A stretch of 64,000 nucleotides of DNA, taken from contig NC_092878.1 in NCBI RefSeq assembly GCF_028372415.1, forward strand, positions 135,112,750 through 135,176,749. The letters run 5' to 3'. Origin of the DNA: Notamacropus eugenii. Its lineage: Eukaryota; Chordata; Mammalia; Diprotodontia; Macropodidae. Within the stretch, counting starts at the first letter, position 1; each line of letters starts with the position of its first letter. A program made the translations under genes and the position numbers. Of this stretch, positions 33,838-45,060 are shown piece after piece. Under the pieces are notes generated by a model, which had not been told where the DNA came from, did no database searches, and saw only the letters and a list, made by a program, of their open reading frames with translations.

Positions 33838-34145
33838 GTGTGTTTGTGCTTTGTTGTTGAAGAAGGCCATGCCATCAGAGAAATAATGACATGACTTGCA
33901 CTTTGTTTTGAGTGAGGGAGGGCTGTGCAGGTCACCAGCCTCACTTCTCCTCCAGAGCCTTCTGAATCCAGTGACCAGATATTCATCAGGATGACTGGAG
34001 ATGACCCAGGATGAGGCAATTGGGGTTAAGTGACTTGCCCAAGATCACACAGCTAGCAAGTGTTAAGTGTCTGAGGTGAGATTTGAACTCAGGTCCTCCT
34101 GACTCCTGCACTGGTGCTCTATCCACTGCACCACCTAGCTGCCCT
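33838..34145 (-). mobile_element. Bipartite tRNA-headed SINE, antisense, with 12-bp TSD
   Basis: Right end is a tRNA-like head and core in antisense ('gtgacttgcccaagatcaca', 'gctctatccactgcaccacc'). The left half is the second module ('gagggagggctgtgcaggtc', 'cctccagagccttctgaatc') seen in sense at 45.78 kb. It is flanked by a perfect direct repeat tattgtggagat at 33826-33837 and 34146-34157, so this bipartite unit moved as one piece. Confidence 0.9.
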
Positions 34146-34157
34146 TATTGTGGAGAT

Positions 34158-34570
34158 AGAATCAACATGATATAGCAGTGTGAGAGTAATCAACAGGGAA
34201 TTATCAAGGATGCCTCTAATACTGTGAACCTATACTCCTTGAAGGGTGGTGGAGTCCCATCATAAATAGGAACATTTGTAAGAAAGGGTAGTTAGGAGCT
34301 TTGTTAGATTTGGGGGTAGAAGGAAAAAGTAGATAGTAAGTTTTATTCTGGACATGTTGTCTTTGATATATCCATGAGACACTCATTTGAACATACCCAG
34401 CAGGCGGTTGGTAAATGGTACTCAGAAGACAAAGAGGTGATATACAGTAGTTTTCTGCATAAAAATGATACTTGAACTCAAGCAAGGCATTAAGATCACC
34501 AAATAAGATATATCATAAGAAATGAAGTAAGCCCACAAAAGAGTGGTAGGGGGATATATGCTTAGGCAGC
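34158..34570 (+). mobile_element. Unclassified old interspersed repeat, right part
   Basis: 'attctggacatgttgtcttt' and 'ccatgagacactcatttgaa' continue the unnamed family of 33130-33825 across the inserted SINE, in the same orientation. Confidence 0.5.
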
Positions 34571-34573
34571 AAG

Positions 34574-34713
34574 CAGTGGGGAATCTGTGGCCTCGAGGCC
34601 ACATGTGGCCATCTAGGTCCTCAAGTATGGCCCTTTAAGTTTGAATTCAGCGGAACCACCACACTTAAGGACCTAGACAGCTATATGGGACCTCAAGGCT
34701 GCACCCCCCCCTG
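34574..34713. mobile_element. hAT-like non-autonomous DNA element (palindromic MITE)
   Basis: A 140-base element that folds on itself: left 'cctcgaggccacatgtggcc' with 'ctaggtcctcaagtatggcc' pairs with right 'cacttaaggacctagacagc' and 'gggacctcaaggctgca'. Ends are CAG...CTG, typical of hAT elements. No clean 8-bp TSD was found, and no transposase frame is present, as expected for a MITE. Confidence 0.62.
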
Positions 34714-34734
34714 GTTTAGGGAATAGAACATTGA

Positions 34735-34860
34735 TGATAACCCACCTATGTGCCAGCCTATTACTGTATGCCAGGTACCATGCAAAGTGCAGGTACAGCA
34801 AAGGTGAAAATATAGTTCATCTTCTCAATAATCTCATGTTACAATAAGAAGGTTGAGTTT
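34735..34860 (+). mobile_element. Unclassified old repeat, fragment
   Basis: 'ctatgtgccagcctattact', 'ccaggtaccatgcaaagtgc' and a following 'cttctcaataatctcatgtt' block resemble the start of the unnamed family at 8.93 and 30.5 kb. Confidence 0.45.
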
Positions 34861-35009
34861 TTAAAATAGAATCAGAAGATTATACTTACAAATAATGACA
34901 TTTGTAGCATGAAATGGTATTATATATTTAGCAAACCCAAAAGAATCAAAACAAATTTAAAAATCAAGAAAATATAAATACCATTAATAAAATCGTGGTA
35001 TGTAATTCC

Positions 35010-35735
35010 CAATGAGGAAGAGACTGGGGAGCCTACTTCATGAAAAGTGTGATGACTTGTAATAAAAATTCTTTTCTCTGATTTGGAGTATGCATAGATA
35101 TTATATAACTGGTTCTGAATGGTTAACTGTATAATGAGTAAATAGGCTATTTAGTGACTGCTCAGCCAGAATGGGATGTGTTTGGAAAGAATTCTTGATC
35201 TAAGTCTTTCCGGTCTGAGTGACTTTCAATGACAGAGACAATGCTGTAAGCCTCAGATCTTTTCCATCCTACGTTGACTTGTGATGCATTAATACAGACC
35301 TCTGAACCATTCAGATTAATTGTTCCTATTTTAGATGAATGAGATTGAAGATAGCTATGACCTTGTGATCCTTGAAAGGTCAAGAGAGCAAGCCACCCAA
35401 AGTCTCAGAACTAAAGTCCATGGTAGGATTTGAGAGAAGCTGGACAATGGAGACACAAAAGCTAAGGAGAACTGCCTGACCCAGTCCAGGAGTATCAGAG
35501 ATGCAAGCTCACCCATCCATCAGATATGACATAATTGGAATTGAATCTGGTGATGTGAAGCTGTGTATAACCTGTTATGTCTGAGCCCATTCTGCCCAGA
35601 GACTGAGATGGTAAAAGGAAGAATATGTAAAAAGCAAGGAATGTACAGGGGAAATATTTGTAACTGCTGCTCTTTCTGTATCTTCATATTAATATTGTTA
35701 TAAAATTAATGTAGGCTAATTGCTTAAATGAAACC
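35010..35735 (+). repeat. Unnamed interspersed repeat, copy A
   Basis: Collinear with 40.89-41.61 kb in at least four ordered blocks: 'gagactggggagcctacttc', 'gagtatgcatagatattata', 'atccttgaaaggtcaagaga', 'catccatcagatatgacata'. Then a shared 'tctgtatcttcatattaata' to 'taatgtaggctaattgctta' region. Coding capacity is absent. LTR or DNA transposon origin is possible; termini are not defined. Confidence 0.6.
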
Positions 35736-36054
35736 AGGATCCTAATTATTGGCACTTAGTAATGGGAGAAATGCAAATGAATGGGGGTGTGAGTTTGCAG
35801 TGTTAGAGATAAATCACCCCAACCTCTCAGGAGTATCCCTGAGGGAATGACATAGTTGTCCTTGCTCTGGGAGACTGAGTCCAGAATACTGCCACTCTTC
35901 AACAAAGTTATGCCTTAGACAGGCTGTGAACTTATTTCTGTAAAAACAAACAAACAAACAGAAAACATAATACTTTCTTGAGGTCCCAATTCAGCAGCAG
36001 TTACTGAATTTTAGTAATTTATTACCTTGAAAGTTACTTTGATTAAAATGACTG

Positions 36055-36112
36055 TCAAATAAGGGTCTCAATTACAAGGTACATACAGAACTCATTAAAA
36101 TTAGGATGTGTC
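36055..36112 (+). mobile_element. Short L1 ORF2 scrap next to an inverted L1 segment
   Basis: 'aagggtctcaattacaaggt' and 'acatacagaactcattaaaa' resemble the late ORF2 segment of L1 in sense orientation. It directly adjoins antisense ORF1 sequence at 36113. Confidence 0.4.
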
Positions 36113-37520
36113 TATGGTCTTTTTTTGATCATGGTTTTCAGGTAGACCAACAATTTTTAAATTATCTCTTCTGGTTCTATTTTCCAGGTCAGTTGTTTTT
36201 CCAATGAGATATTTCACATGGTTTTCTATTTTTTCATTTCTTTGGTTTTATTTTATAATTTCTTGTTTTCTCATAAAGTCATAAGAGTCCATCTGTTCCA
36301 TTCTAATTTTTAAAGAACTATTTTCTTCAGTGAGCTTTTGAATTTCTTTTTTCCATTTGTCCAATTCTGTTCAGTTCTTCTCCTTATTTGCTTTTTGGAC
36401 CTCTTTTGCCATGTGGGTTAGTCTATTTTTAATGGTGTTATTTTCTCCAGCATTTTTGGGGGGTCTCCTTTAGCATGATGTTGACTCACTTTTCATGATT
36501 TTTTTGCATCACTCTCATTTCTCTTCCCAATTTTTCCTCCACTTCTCTTATTTGATTTTCAAAATCCTTTTTGAGTTCTTCCATGACCTGACACCATTGC
36601 ATATTTTTTGGAGGCTTTGGATATAGAATCCTTTACCTTGCTATCTTCCTATGATTGTATGCTTTGCTCTTCCTTAATGGAAAAGATGGAAGAAAATACC
36701 TTTTCACCAAGAAAGTAACCTTCTATAGTCTCATTTTTCCCCTTGTTGGGCATTTTCCCAGACAATTTCTTGACTTTTGAGTCTTTTGTCAAGTGGAGAG
36801 TATACTACCCTGGGCTTCAGAGGTTTTGTGCAGCTTTTTTTCTGAGATATCTCTAGGGTCCTGTAAGTTCTTAGTTCCTCCAAGGTGGCACAATCAAAGG
36901 AGAGGAGTTTACTCCTCTACTATTCCAGCAACCAAAAGTACTTTTCTCTTCCCTAGAACTGCCAGTAGGATTCCCTCTCCACAGCTGCCACCAGTTCCAC
37001 AATGCCAGAGCTCCTCCTCACTGCACAACAGTCACTCAGGACTGAGACCTTGATCAGCTGCTCAATTTCCCCAGGGTCTTTAGGCTGAGGGCTCCAAAAG
37101 TGCTGCTGCTGTCTCAGTGGCTGCTGTAGCCCTAGGGCAGGGGCCAGAGTGAGCTTCCCACCCACCCAAGTGAAAAATCTTTCTTCCTAACCTTTGAAGC
37201 TGTCTTTGGTGTTTATGGGTTGAGAAATCTGGAAATCACAGTACCTTCCCATGATTCCTCATCCTGAAGCCTGCTCCATTTCTGTCCATTCCTTTTAGCT
37301 CATGCTGGGCTGGGCTGCACTCCTCTCTGAGCCCAGTGTGATATAGATCTTTCCTGTCAGTCTTTCAGCCTGTCTTGGGCTAGAAATCTGTTTCTTTCCA
37401 TCATTTTGTGGCTTCTGGTTCTCTAGAATTTATTTAGAGCCATTATTTACAGGTATTTTAAGGGCTTTTATGGAAGAGATAGAACAGGTCTGTCCTTCTA
37501 CTTTGCCTTCTTGACTCTGC
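36113..37520 (-). mobile_element. L1/HAL1-type 5'UTR and ORF1 fragment, antisense
   Basis: Reading the minus strand from 37520: a GC-richer 5'UTR, an ORF1 start region near 36750 ('gggcattttcccagacaatt' on the plus strand is the complement of the ATG region seen at 57067 and 60911), a coiled-coil segment, and the RRM entry near 36150. The homopolymer site of ORF1 reads T5G6 on the plus strand at 36453-36463, again off-frame. It stops abruptly at about 36113, inside ORF1. Confidence 0.75.
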
Positions 37521-37526
37521 CCCTTT

Positions 37527-37690
37527 GAACATCTTGGTACAGCCACTTTGGAAAGCTATTGGAAATGTGCCTAAAGGGGTGACCAAGTGATACTGATACT
37601 ATAGCCTCTCCTCCAAGGAGATTAAAGGAAAAAGACTGAAATATGCACAAAAATATTCGTAGCAGATTTTTTTTATATGGTGATGGAGGT
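37527..37690 (+). mobile_element. L1 ORF2 3' fragment
   Basis: 'gtacagccactttggaaagc', 'tcctccaaggagattaaagg' and 'gcacaaaaatattcgtagca' are the C-terminal ORF2 block of marsupial L1 in sense orientation, immediately after the 5' end of the antisense L1 segment. Confidence 0.6.
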
Positions 37691-37964
37691 CAGAAAGTAC
37701 CATCACAAAAAGGGAGACATTTTCCTCCCCTGGAAAGTAGCACTCAGAAGTTTTGCAATGAAAGTCGTGCTACAGAACAAGAGAGTAAGTTGTCATTGAA
37801 TCCTGCATATTATCCCCACTCCCCACCATGCAAACAGTGAGAAGGAATTTCCTTCACCTATGCAAACAGTTAACCTGGCTCAAGAATAATTGGTAGCTCA
37901 ATCTACCTTTCTCACCAGCATCAGTGACAGCAACATTGATGTCAATTTCAATACCTGTGTGTCT

Positions 37965-38045
37965 TTATATATATATATGCATATATATATATGTATGTAT
38001 GTATACATATATATACATATATACATATATATAAATATGTACATA
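37965..38045. repeat. (TA)/(TATG)n low-complexity run
   Basis: Alternating TA with TATG and CATA units. Confidence 0.9.
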
Positions 38046-39403
38046 TAAGTGCATGCATACAAATTATATACAAACATTAAAAGTCTAATATTTTAGTGTG
38101 GTTAGAAATAGGATTCAGGAGGGGTCTAAATTTTACTCATGCATTCTGAAATACTGACTACTGCTACAGCTAGTCATGTGAGCGCCCTTCTCTTAAAATT
38201 CTGCTTCTCAGTTTACCAAGTTTAAAAATTAGGTAACAGAATTATAGGTATATGTGATGATAATGACTTGAATCTGTGGGAAGAATGAACTTTTACATAA
38301 GTATTATTATAAATTGCTAATATTATCTAGCCAGTCAAAACAAATTATACATAGAATTTTCCTGGTGACTGAGAAAATGACAACATTTCAATAAAAAATC
38401 ATTACAAGACTATGAATTAATATATTTAAAAGAAATATTATTGATAGTTTATAAACAAGTCTATTTATCAACTAGGAAGTCAGATCCATTGTTAAATGAA
38501 TATCTTAAATTTCTTCTTCTCAATATCTTCCTTCCTCACTCAACTCTAATCCTCAGAATGTATAAATTATCCAGTGAGAGAAATCACCATTTGCCCATAT
38601 TATAACTGATTTTTTGATTAGCTGAAATTTAAAAAAAAAAAAAACTTTTTTAAGGTTCTCACAATCCACAACTAGCTAGGTCTATGTATAATTTTCTTGT
38701 TACCTCTGGACACCAAAGGGAATCTCTAGCTAGTTCAGTAGCATAGCATGCTAACACTTTCTGCTTTGCTGCTTTGCTGTTTCTGATGAGCATTCCCTTT
38801 TTCATTTTGCCCTCTTCCCTCCAGCAAAGAGAATGGTACCCCCTACAGAGTTCATGCTGTGTTTTAGGATCCTAATGTTTTTCAAACCTAATACTGCTGT
38901 GGTCATTCTTGGAAATGCTGAAATTGAGAAAAAAGAGCAGCTATAGTAACTGAGGTCCCCCAGCTGCTGCTGACTTAAGGAACAAGCTTGGGTAAGGCAG
39001 CAAACATATGGGAGCTTATGGTGTGCACCCAGTTCATCGACTCACAGCAGGCTGCCCTTGTGCAGATAAGACTTCTGATGAGAAACACTGGAGTGAAGGG
39101 GGACTTGAGAGGAGGGAAGAAAGTTGGGGGAAAATTGTATGGAAATGCAAATGAAGGGAAGATAATGACCACTGTTTCCAAGCTCTGGTGCTTTCAAAGC
39201 ATGAACACATTCAAGAAGATGAATTTCCAGGACAAGAGAAATGCAGCATAGAAACAAATGGATTGACAGGGTTGTGATGGGCAACTGATTGTATTACTTT
39301 CAATTGGCCAAATCAGTGAAACCATTCAAACAAAATCATCCTTTAAAGGAAGAATTATAATAACAATAATAAAGAAGACATATATAGAGCTAAAACTTCA
39401 CAG
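38046..39403. other. Unassigned sequence
   Basis: No gene or named repeat recognised. 38.97-39.28 kb holds overlapping small frames on both strands (80-87 codons) with no family signature. Confidence 0.35.
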
Positions 39404-39657
39404 CCTTTCCAGTTTTCTTCTGTCTCTTCCTTTCCCATCCCCTTTTCTCCTCTTTTCTTTCTTTCACTCTCCTCCCTTCTTCTTCTTTCCATTTCCCTTT
39501 TCCACTCCTTTTCCATCTCATTTCCTCACTCTTCCTCTCTTCTCCTTCCCCACCTTTCCACTCTTCCTCTCTCACCCTCTATCTCTGCTGCTGTTTCCTC
39601 TTTGTGTACCTCTCTTTCTCTGCACTTCTCTTTCTGTCTCTTTGTCTCTATCTGTCT
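39404..39657. repeat. Irregular polypyrimidine tract
   Basis: About 250 bases almost entirely C and T on the plus strand, without a single repeat unit. It leads into a CA run at 39658-39727. This differs from the tetranucleotide arrays at 9.2 and 24.5 kb. Confidence 0.9.
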
Positions 39658-39683
39658 CACACACGCACATACATATGCACGCG

Positions 39684-39727
<44 letters not shown>
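39658..39727. repeat. (CA)n microsatellite
   Basis: A CA run with CG-containing variants (acgcgcacgc) at its left end. Confidence 0.95.
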
Positions 39728-39730
<3 letters not shown>

Positions 39731-40889
39731 CTGCCTAGGTAGTTAAAACTTTAGAATGGTCATTATTTAAAGCTGATAAAGTATTAGCTATGCCAAGCTA
39801 ACCCTCATAATTAACTTCCCCGGCTGGAAAAGATAAACTAGAGAATCCAAGTTTTCTTAATACAATAATCACATAGAAAATACAGCATTTTCTAGATGAA
39901 CTGAACATTTAATATGTTAGTTTCTGTCGAATAGTCAGAAGTCAGAATCCTAAGTATCCTCCCTCCTAATACTTATAAGAATGAGAATCCCTTCATCCTG
40001 TAACACATGAAATCACTCCTTAGTCTTACCACAGCTACTTAGATACGTGAATTATTTCTTGAATTGTTCACCAAAGCAAAATATCCTTTTAGTATAAACC
40101 CAACATACTATGGTTTTCTGTTTCAAGTCAGAATGGGATCCATGAACAAGTAGATTTTTGAGAAGATAATGTTATTAAAACTATAAATACCCTTATTGTC
40201 TTATTGTTTCTTTTTAAATGTACAGAAGGAAACCTACTGGAGATTTAAGTATCATTCAACATACAAGGATTTATTGAACAGGACATGAAGACACAAATGA
40301 TCCAATTCTAGCTCTCACATTTGATTCCCATCATGACTAATAAGTGTCCATTTAAGCTGTCTGTGCTACAGTTTCACTATCTAAAAATGGAGAGATATAA
40401 CTAGACCTACAAAGTTTGATGGGAGAGATTAGGAAATTCTTTGCAATTCTGGCCAACAATAGGTCCTTGCCAAGCAAATCTCAAGTTACAAGCTATCCCC
40501 GAGTTACAATTAGTCAAATAGCATAGGACTTCATACAAATACTATCATTTGAAATATGAAAAAAAAGTACTGTTGACAATTTTTTTGTATCATGAACTTT
40601 GGTTTCTTGTGCAACCATGTGTGGTGTTCAGCTCAAAGGAATGGACCACATTTCTCTTCAGACTCTCTATTCGATGTTTGATATCAATAATTTCATCATA
40701 ACCTAGACATATTAATCCAGAATGGATTCATGTAAAGAAGAATTGGATTAATAGAATTGAAGGGTATTCTTTTTAGATTTATTATTAAGAGTGCTAGTCA
40801 CACTCTTTTAAATCTTTTTTTTTTCTTTTCTATAGTAAAACAGAGTCTGTCCCACCAACTCAAACCCAAATCTTTTGTTTCTAACTGAG
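39728..40889. other. Unassigned sequence
   Basis: Possible MIR trace at 40300-40450; otherwise no recognised element. Confidence 0.3.
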
Positions 40890-41610
40890 GGGTCTCACAT
40901 GAAAGAGGCTGGGATACCTGTTTTCAGAATGGCAGGATGATTAGTGGAAGTGCCACTGATCCCCGAGTCTGAGTATGCACTGACATTATATGACTGATTC
41001 TAGTCAGTTAAGCATGAGATGAGGTTATTGATTGATTTTTGAACAAGGACTGGGGTGCATTTAAAAGACACTAATCCTCTAATTAAGGATGTGGCCATTG
41101 TTCTTTTCCTCCCTGGTGGTCCTTGGAGAGAGGCTTGTTGTAAGCCTCTTGATGGAGAGAAGACTCAGGCACCCCTCATCTGAGGACAACATGTGCTTCA
41201 TGAATACAGCTTCTGTTCTCTTCCTCTTTGCTGATGGTCTTTCCTATTGTATATAAAGGGGACTGGTCATGATTTGTAACCTTTGAAAGATTAGGAGAGT
41301 GAGTCACCAAAAATTTAGAAGCAGAATTCATGTGGGGTTTGACAGAAGTCAAAAGATGAGTAGTGAAGTCCCAACCTGTTTGCACCAGCCTTGTTTTAGC
41401 AGAGATGTGTTCTCATCTATCCATCAATTGTGATATATTTGGAAGTGAATTTGGTAAGTTATATGTAAAAATTGTGTTATCTAAGTCCCTTCTCCATAAA
41501 TACTAAGGTATTGGGGAGAGATGTTTAAAACTTCTATTCTTACTGTATAATTGCAGTAGACAGTCCTTTAAAAATTAATGTTAATTGGTTAGATAGAACT
41601 GGGGAGATAT
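40890..41610 (+). repeat. Unnamed interspersed repeat, copy B
   Basis: The same family as copy A at 35.01 kb, in the same orientation: 'gaggctgggatacctgtttt', 'gagtatgcactgacattata', 'acctttgaaagattaggaga', 'catccatcaattgtgatata', then 'tctattcttactgtataatt' to 'aattaatgttaattggttag'. A 'tgtatataaagggg' TATA-like string at about 41250 has no clear counterpart in copy A. No coding capacity. Confidence 0.6.
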
Positions 41611-41934
41611 TTGAACCAATAGCCTTAGAGAAGAAATGTCAGAGCTACTATATAATGCTGATCAGGATATGTAGCTGGTTTTTCTCTGACAATGAATCTG
41701 AAAGCATCACTACACAGACAAACTTTCTGTGGTAGAGGAAAATAATTGTTATACATTATTTTGAAAGTGGTTCCTTTTTGCTACCAACATAGTTAGTAAA
41801 GAGTCTAGAATTTGTAAGCATCTTGATATTATTTGAATTGTGGTAGTAGAATACTAAATTATTAAAGGGCAATAAAAGTCTTTTTATTTGCTTCCTTCCT
41901 ATGTCATATATCTAAATGTTTGCTATATTAGATA

Positions 41935-42110
41935 GAGTATTTGATTAGATAGTGGATTTGAAGTCAGAGGACCTTGATTCAAATCTTGGCCCCTGTATGA
42001 CCCTGGACAAATCATTTTACCTTCAGGAGCCTCAGTTCTATCATCTATGAAATTAAAGGGTTGGACTAAATGATACCTAAATTTTCTTACAACACTTAAT
42101 TTTAAAATTT
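41935..42110 (+). mobile_element. MIR-type SINE
   Basis: 'gatttgaagtcagaggacct', 'ccctggacaaatcattttac', 'cctcagttctatcatctatg' and 'gggttggactaaatgatacc' form a full sense MIR. Confidence 0.8.
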
Positions 42111-42689
42111 TAAAAGACCTAAATGAACATTTACATTTTACATTTTTTACATTTTATTTTACATTCTAGCACCTAATTGAAAAAAAATGTTTGATGCTTA
42201 AATGAAGTACCTAAATAAGCAGTTATTAAATCCTTACCATATAAAACATGATGGACACTGTTTAAAAAAAGAAAGAAAAGGAAAAATACAATTCTGAATG
42301 TTTAAATGCCTTTCATTTTCATCCATTTCTATGCTTTCATAATCATATGTTCTTTTTCACTGAGCACATACTTTGGGAGAAAATGTATTTTGACACTTCA
42401 CTGTCTCTTCAGTAAAAATAGGCTTATTGAAATAATAAAGCAACTTCTAACCTGCTGGGCACTTTTAGATGATATTCTATGGTGATGTGAAGAAAGAGAA
42501 TCAAAAATTGCTTAGCATTGACAAATTTGAAACAATAAATAAATAAAATAGTAATTATATACTCCTCCTACATGTATGTTATAGACAGATAGATAAGAGA
42601 AATTGGGCAATAGTCCATTAGGAGTAAGAATCCAATAATGCCAAGCTATTATTTTCTTTGTATTCCATTATTAATCTGTTCAAAACCAA
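42111..42689. other. Unassigned AT-rich sequence
   Basis: Includes a short iterated 'acattttacattt' stretch at 42128-42170. No gene or named repeat. Confidence 0.35.
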
Positions 42690-43455
42690 CACATTCAGCA
42701 GAGAGAATGTAGGTGAATGAAGTGGGGTTAGGCACAATAAGCACGAGTAAAGTAATGGTCCAAAATCGCTTACAGCCCTCCAGGGAGCTGTCCACCAACA
42801 AGCAGTGCTTAGCACTGGCAGAGAGACGCAAAATCAAATGCCTCTATTTATGCATGTATCCTTCACCTGGAAAAGGAAAGCAAAAAGGGAAAATGAGAGG
42901 AGGGGATTAAAAAAAAAAAGGCATCAGAATAACAAATAACCACAGACAGTCACTTTGGGCCTATTCTGAAACAACAGAATACACTTTAAAAAGCCGTAAA
43001 AACAATAAAAATCCAGTCATGGTGAAAAAGGAGAGTCTTCTCTGCCATAAAGCCAGTCAATAAAGAGGCTCTCTCATTTAAACATCAAATGCACATTGTT
43101 TTGCAACACCTGTTATTCAGCCATAATAGCTTTCTTAACCTGTCAAAGTGTTTAAGCTGAGGAAAAGAAATGGGCCTCCAGCTGTGCGGTTCTGTGGAGA
43201 AAGCCTGTGAGAAGCGATATTAGTTTAATGAAATGTGTACAGATTGTAATTGTGGTAATAAGAGGGCAATTCCCGGAGGCGCGATAGGAAGGCGGGGGAG
43301 GGTAGCCAAGCGGAAAGGAGGGCTTGAGGATTGGAGGGGGCCACTGAGCAAAGGCAAACTCAGGAGAAGGAGGGATGGAGTAGGGAGCAGCGGGGAAGAC
43401 GACTAACCACCCTGCTAATGTGTTCTCCCTGGCAGATTCGCACACAATCACTGTA
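42690..43455. promoter_or_regulatory. Candidate conserved regulatory element with local CpG cluster
   Basis: A repeat-free stretch. The left part has mixed AT-rich homeodomain-type sites ('gccataaa', 'ccataatag'), an E-box CACCTG near 43108 and a RUNX-type tgcggt near 43187. The right part (43265-43455) contains several CpGs ('cccggaggcgcgat', 'ggcgggggagg'), exceptional in this CpG-poor window. No exon-like frame. Enhancer or alternative-promoter function is inference. Confidence 0.35.
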
Positions 43456-43610
43456 GCGGCAGGCAGACTCCAAGGCTTCTTTTCCTACAACTGCGACTTT
43501 GCAAAATGGAAACCTTCAAGTGGGGAGAAGGCTCTTTGCTTCAACTCACTTTTCCTAACATCAAACAGCGACAGCGACAACAACACAAATCTAGCTTAGG
43601 TTTAGGAAAA

Positions 43611-43611
43611 T

Positions 43612-43652
<41 letters not shown>
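43611..43652. repeat. (CA)n microsatellite
   Basis: A CA run of about 42 bases. Confidence 0.96.
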
Positions 43653-43655
<3 letters not shown>

Positions 43656-43799
43656 TTATATGTAAGGTAAAAAAGTGATTAATCAAAATGAAGTAAGGGA
43701 GAGAATCAGGGCCAAGGGAAATCAAAATCAGCTGGAATCTGAAACAGACTTTGGGTGGGTTATCTGATTTCATTAGAAAAATTCATATCAGACTTATTC

Positions 43800-44020
43800 A
43801 TAGGATCAGGGATGTAGAGTGGAAAGGACTAAGGCTCTCCTCCAAACTCTTTATTTTACAGATGAAGAAACAACCTACCTCCTTTTATAGGTGAGGAAAG
43901 TGAGCCAAAGAGAAGTTAAATGATTTGCCCAATCAAATAAGAAATTGCTGGTAATAAACGACCAAGCCAAGAATTAAGCAGAGGTCCTCTGACTCCCAAT
44001 CTTGTGCTCTTTCCAGAGTG
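43800..44020 (-). mobile_element. MIR-type SINE, antisense
   Basis: 'tttattttacagatgaagaa', 'aaatgatttgcccaatcaaa' and 'gtcctctgactcccaatctt' give an ordered antisense MIR, with a small internal duplication of the 'ttacagatgaagaaa'/'tataggtgaggaaag' block. Confidence 0.75.
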
Positions 44021-44940
44021 CCCATCCTTTGAGAAAATAGTCTAGCTAACTATTTCCAGAATAAAGAGTATTACAAGTTTCTACTATAACTTTGAGAAGC
44101 CATAGGAATCAGGGAGGAAGATCTATATGAAATAGCTTAAAATCTGATAATTACTTTTTTGGAAGGAGTCTTTTTTGTTTAATAAGCATTTGCGGGGAAC
44201 TAATTAGGCTCATGACATGGAAGAAAACATTGTAGAAAAATTGATACAGGCAGCCTAAACTCTACGTTATCTGTTCAGCATTACTTCCATCTCTTTGATA
44301 AAGTTTCTATTATATGATGCCATTAAGTCAGCAAGGCATGTCACTTGCTTTTTTATTTGCAGTTTTGAAGTTCCTGGCATGACACCTATACTACAGGAAG
44401 TCAAATATCTAATTACCCAGTCTACATCCCTCCAACTGAGTTATGACATTTTCAAAATTCAAAAGAATATACTGCATCTGACCAATGATCAATTCTGGTA
44501 AGGATTCCTTCTAATACAAGCATCATAATATGTTTGGTGGGAAACTACTTTTAAAAAGTCAAGGAAATACCCTAAATATCTCTAATGTCTTCTTAATAAA
44601 ATTGGACTTTCATAAGTGAATTTCTATAAAACCTTCTTCAATCGATATAGTTAGTTGTTTGAGGAAGGGGATATAGCTGAGAATCTCCAAGTCTTTGAAC
44701 CCATTCAGCAGCAACAACTATGGTTGAACTTTTCAGGGTGATCAAGATGGCTTTAATATGATTTGCCTGTATCCTATATCCGAAGCATCTAAGGATAAAC
44801 ATGAAGGCAGCATTGTAATTAGAAGAGCTGGTCTATGATTGCCCCATGAAATGAGCACTCAAATCAATTTTGTAATTCTTGTTAACTCTATTCATTTATT
44901 TGTTCATTAATTCTTTTGTTTCTTTTTTTTTTCTTTTTCT
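44021..44940. other. Unassigned sequence
   Basis: No gene or repeat recognised; a T-rich run lies at 44910-44941 just before the next SINE. Confidence 0.3.
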
Positions 44941-44941
44941 T

Positions 44942-45060
44942 TAGGCATCTAGGTATGTTGTGATTAGCACATTAGACTAGAATTAGGTTAGACTTGAATT
45001 TAAATCTTCCTCAGTTGCTATCTAGCCCATGCCTCACATATGGATAAATCTAGTGTTTTC
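44942..45060 (+). mobile_element. tRNA-headed SINE, 3'-truncated and diverged
   Basis: 'taggcatctaggtatgttgt' and 'gacttgaatttaaatcttcc' are head and box-B-like region. The core is decayed. Confidence 0.55.

Noticed and set aside
35010..41610. A provirus bounded by copies A and B as two LTRs
   Set aside because: The 5.2 kb between them contains an L1 mosaic and unrelated DNA, with no gag-, pol- or env-like frame, primer-binding site or polypurine tract seen.
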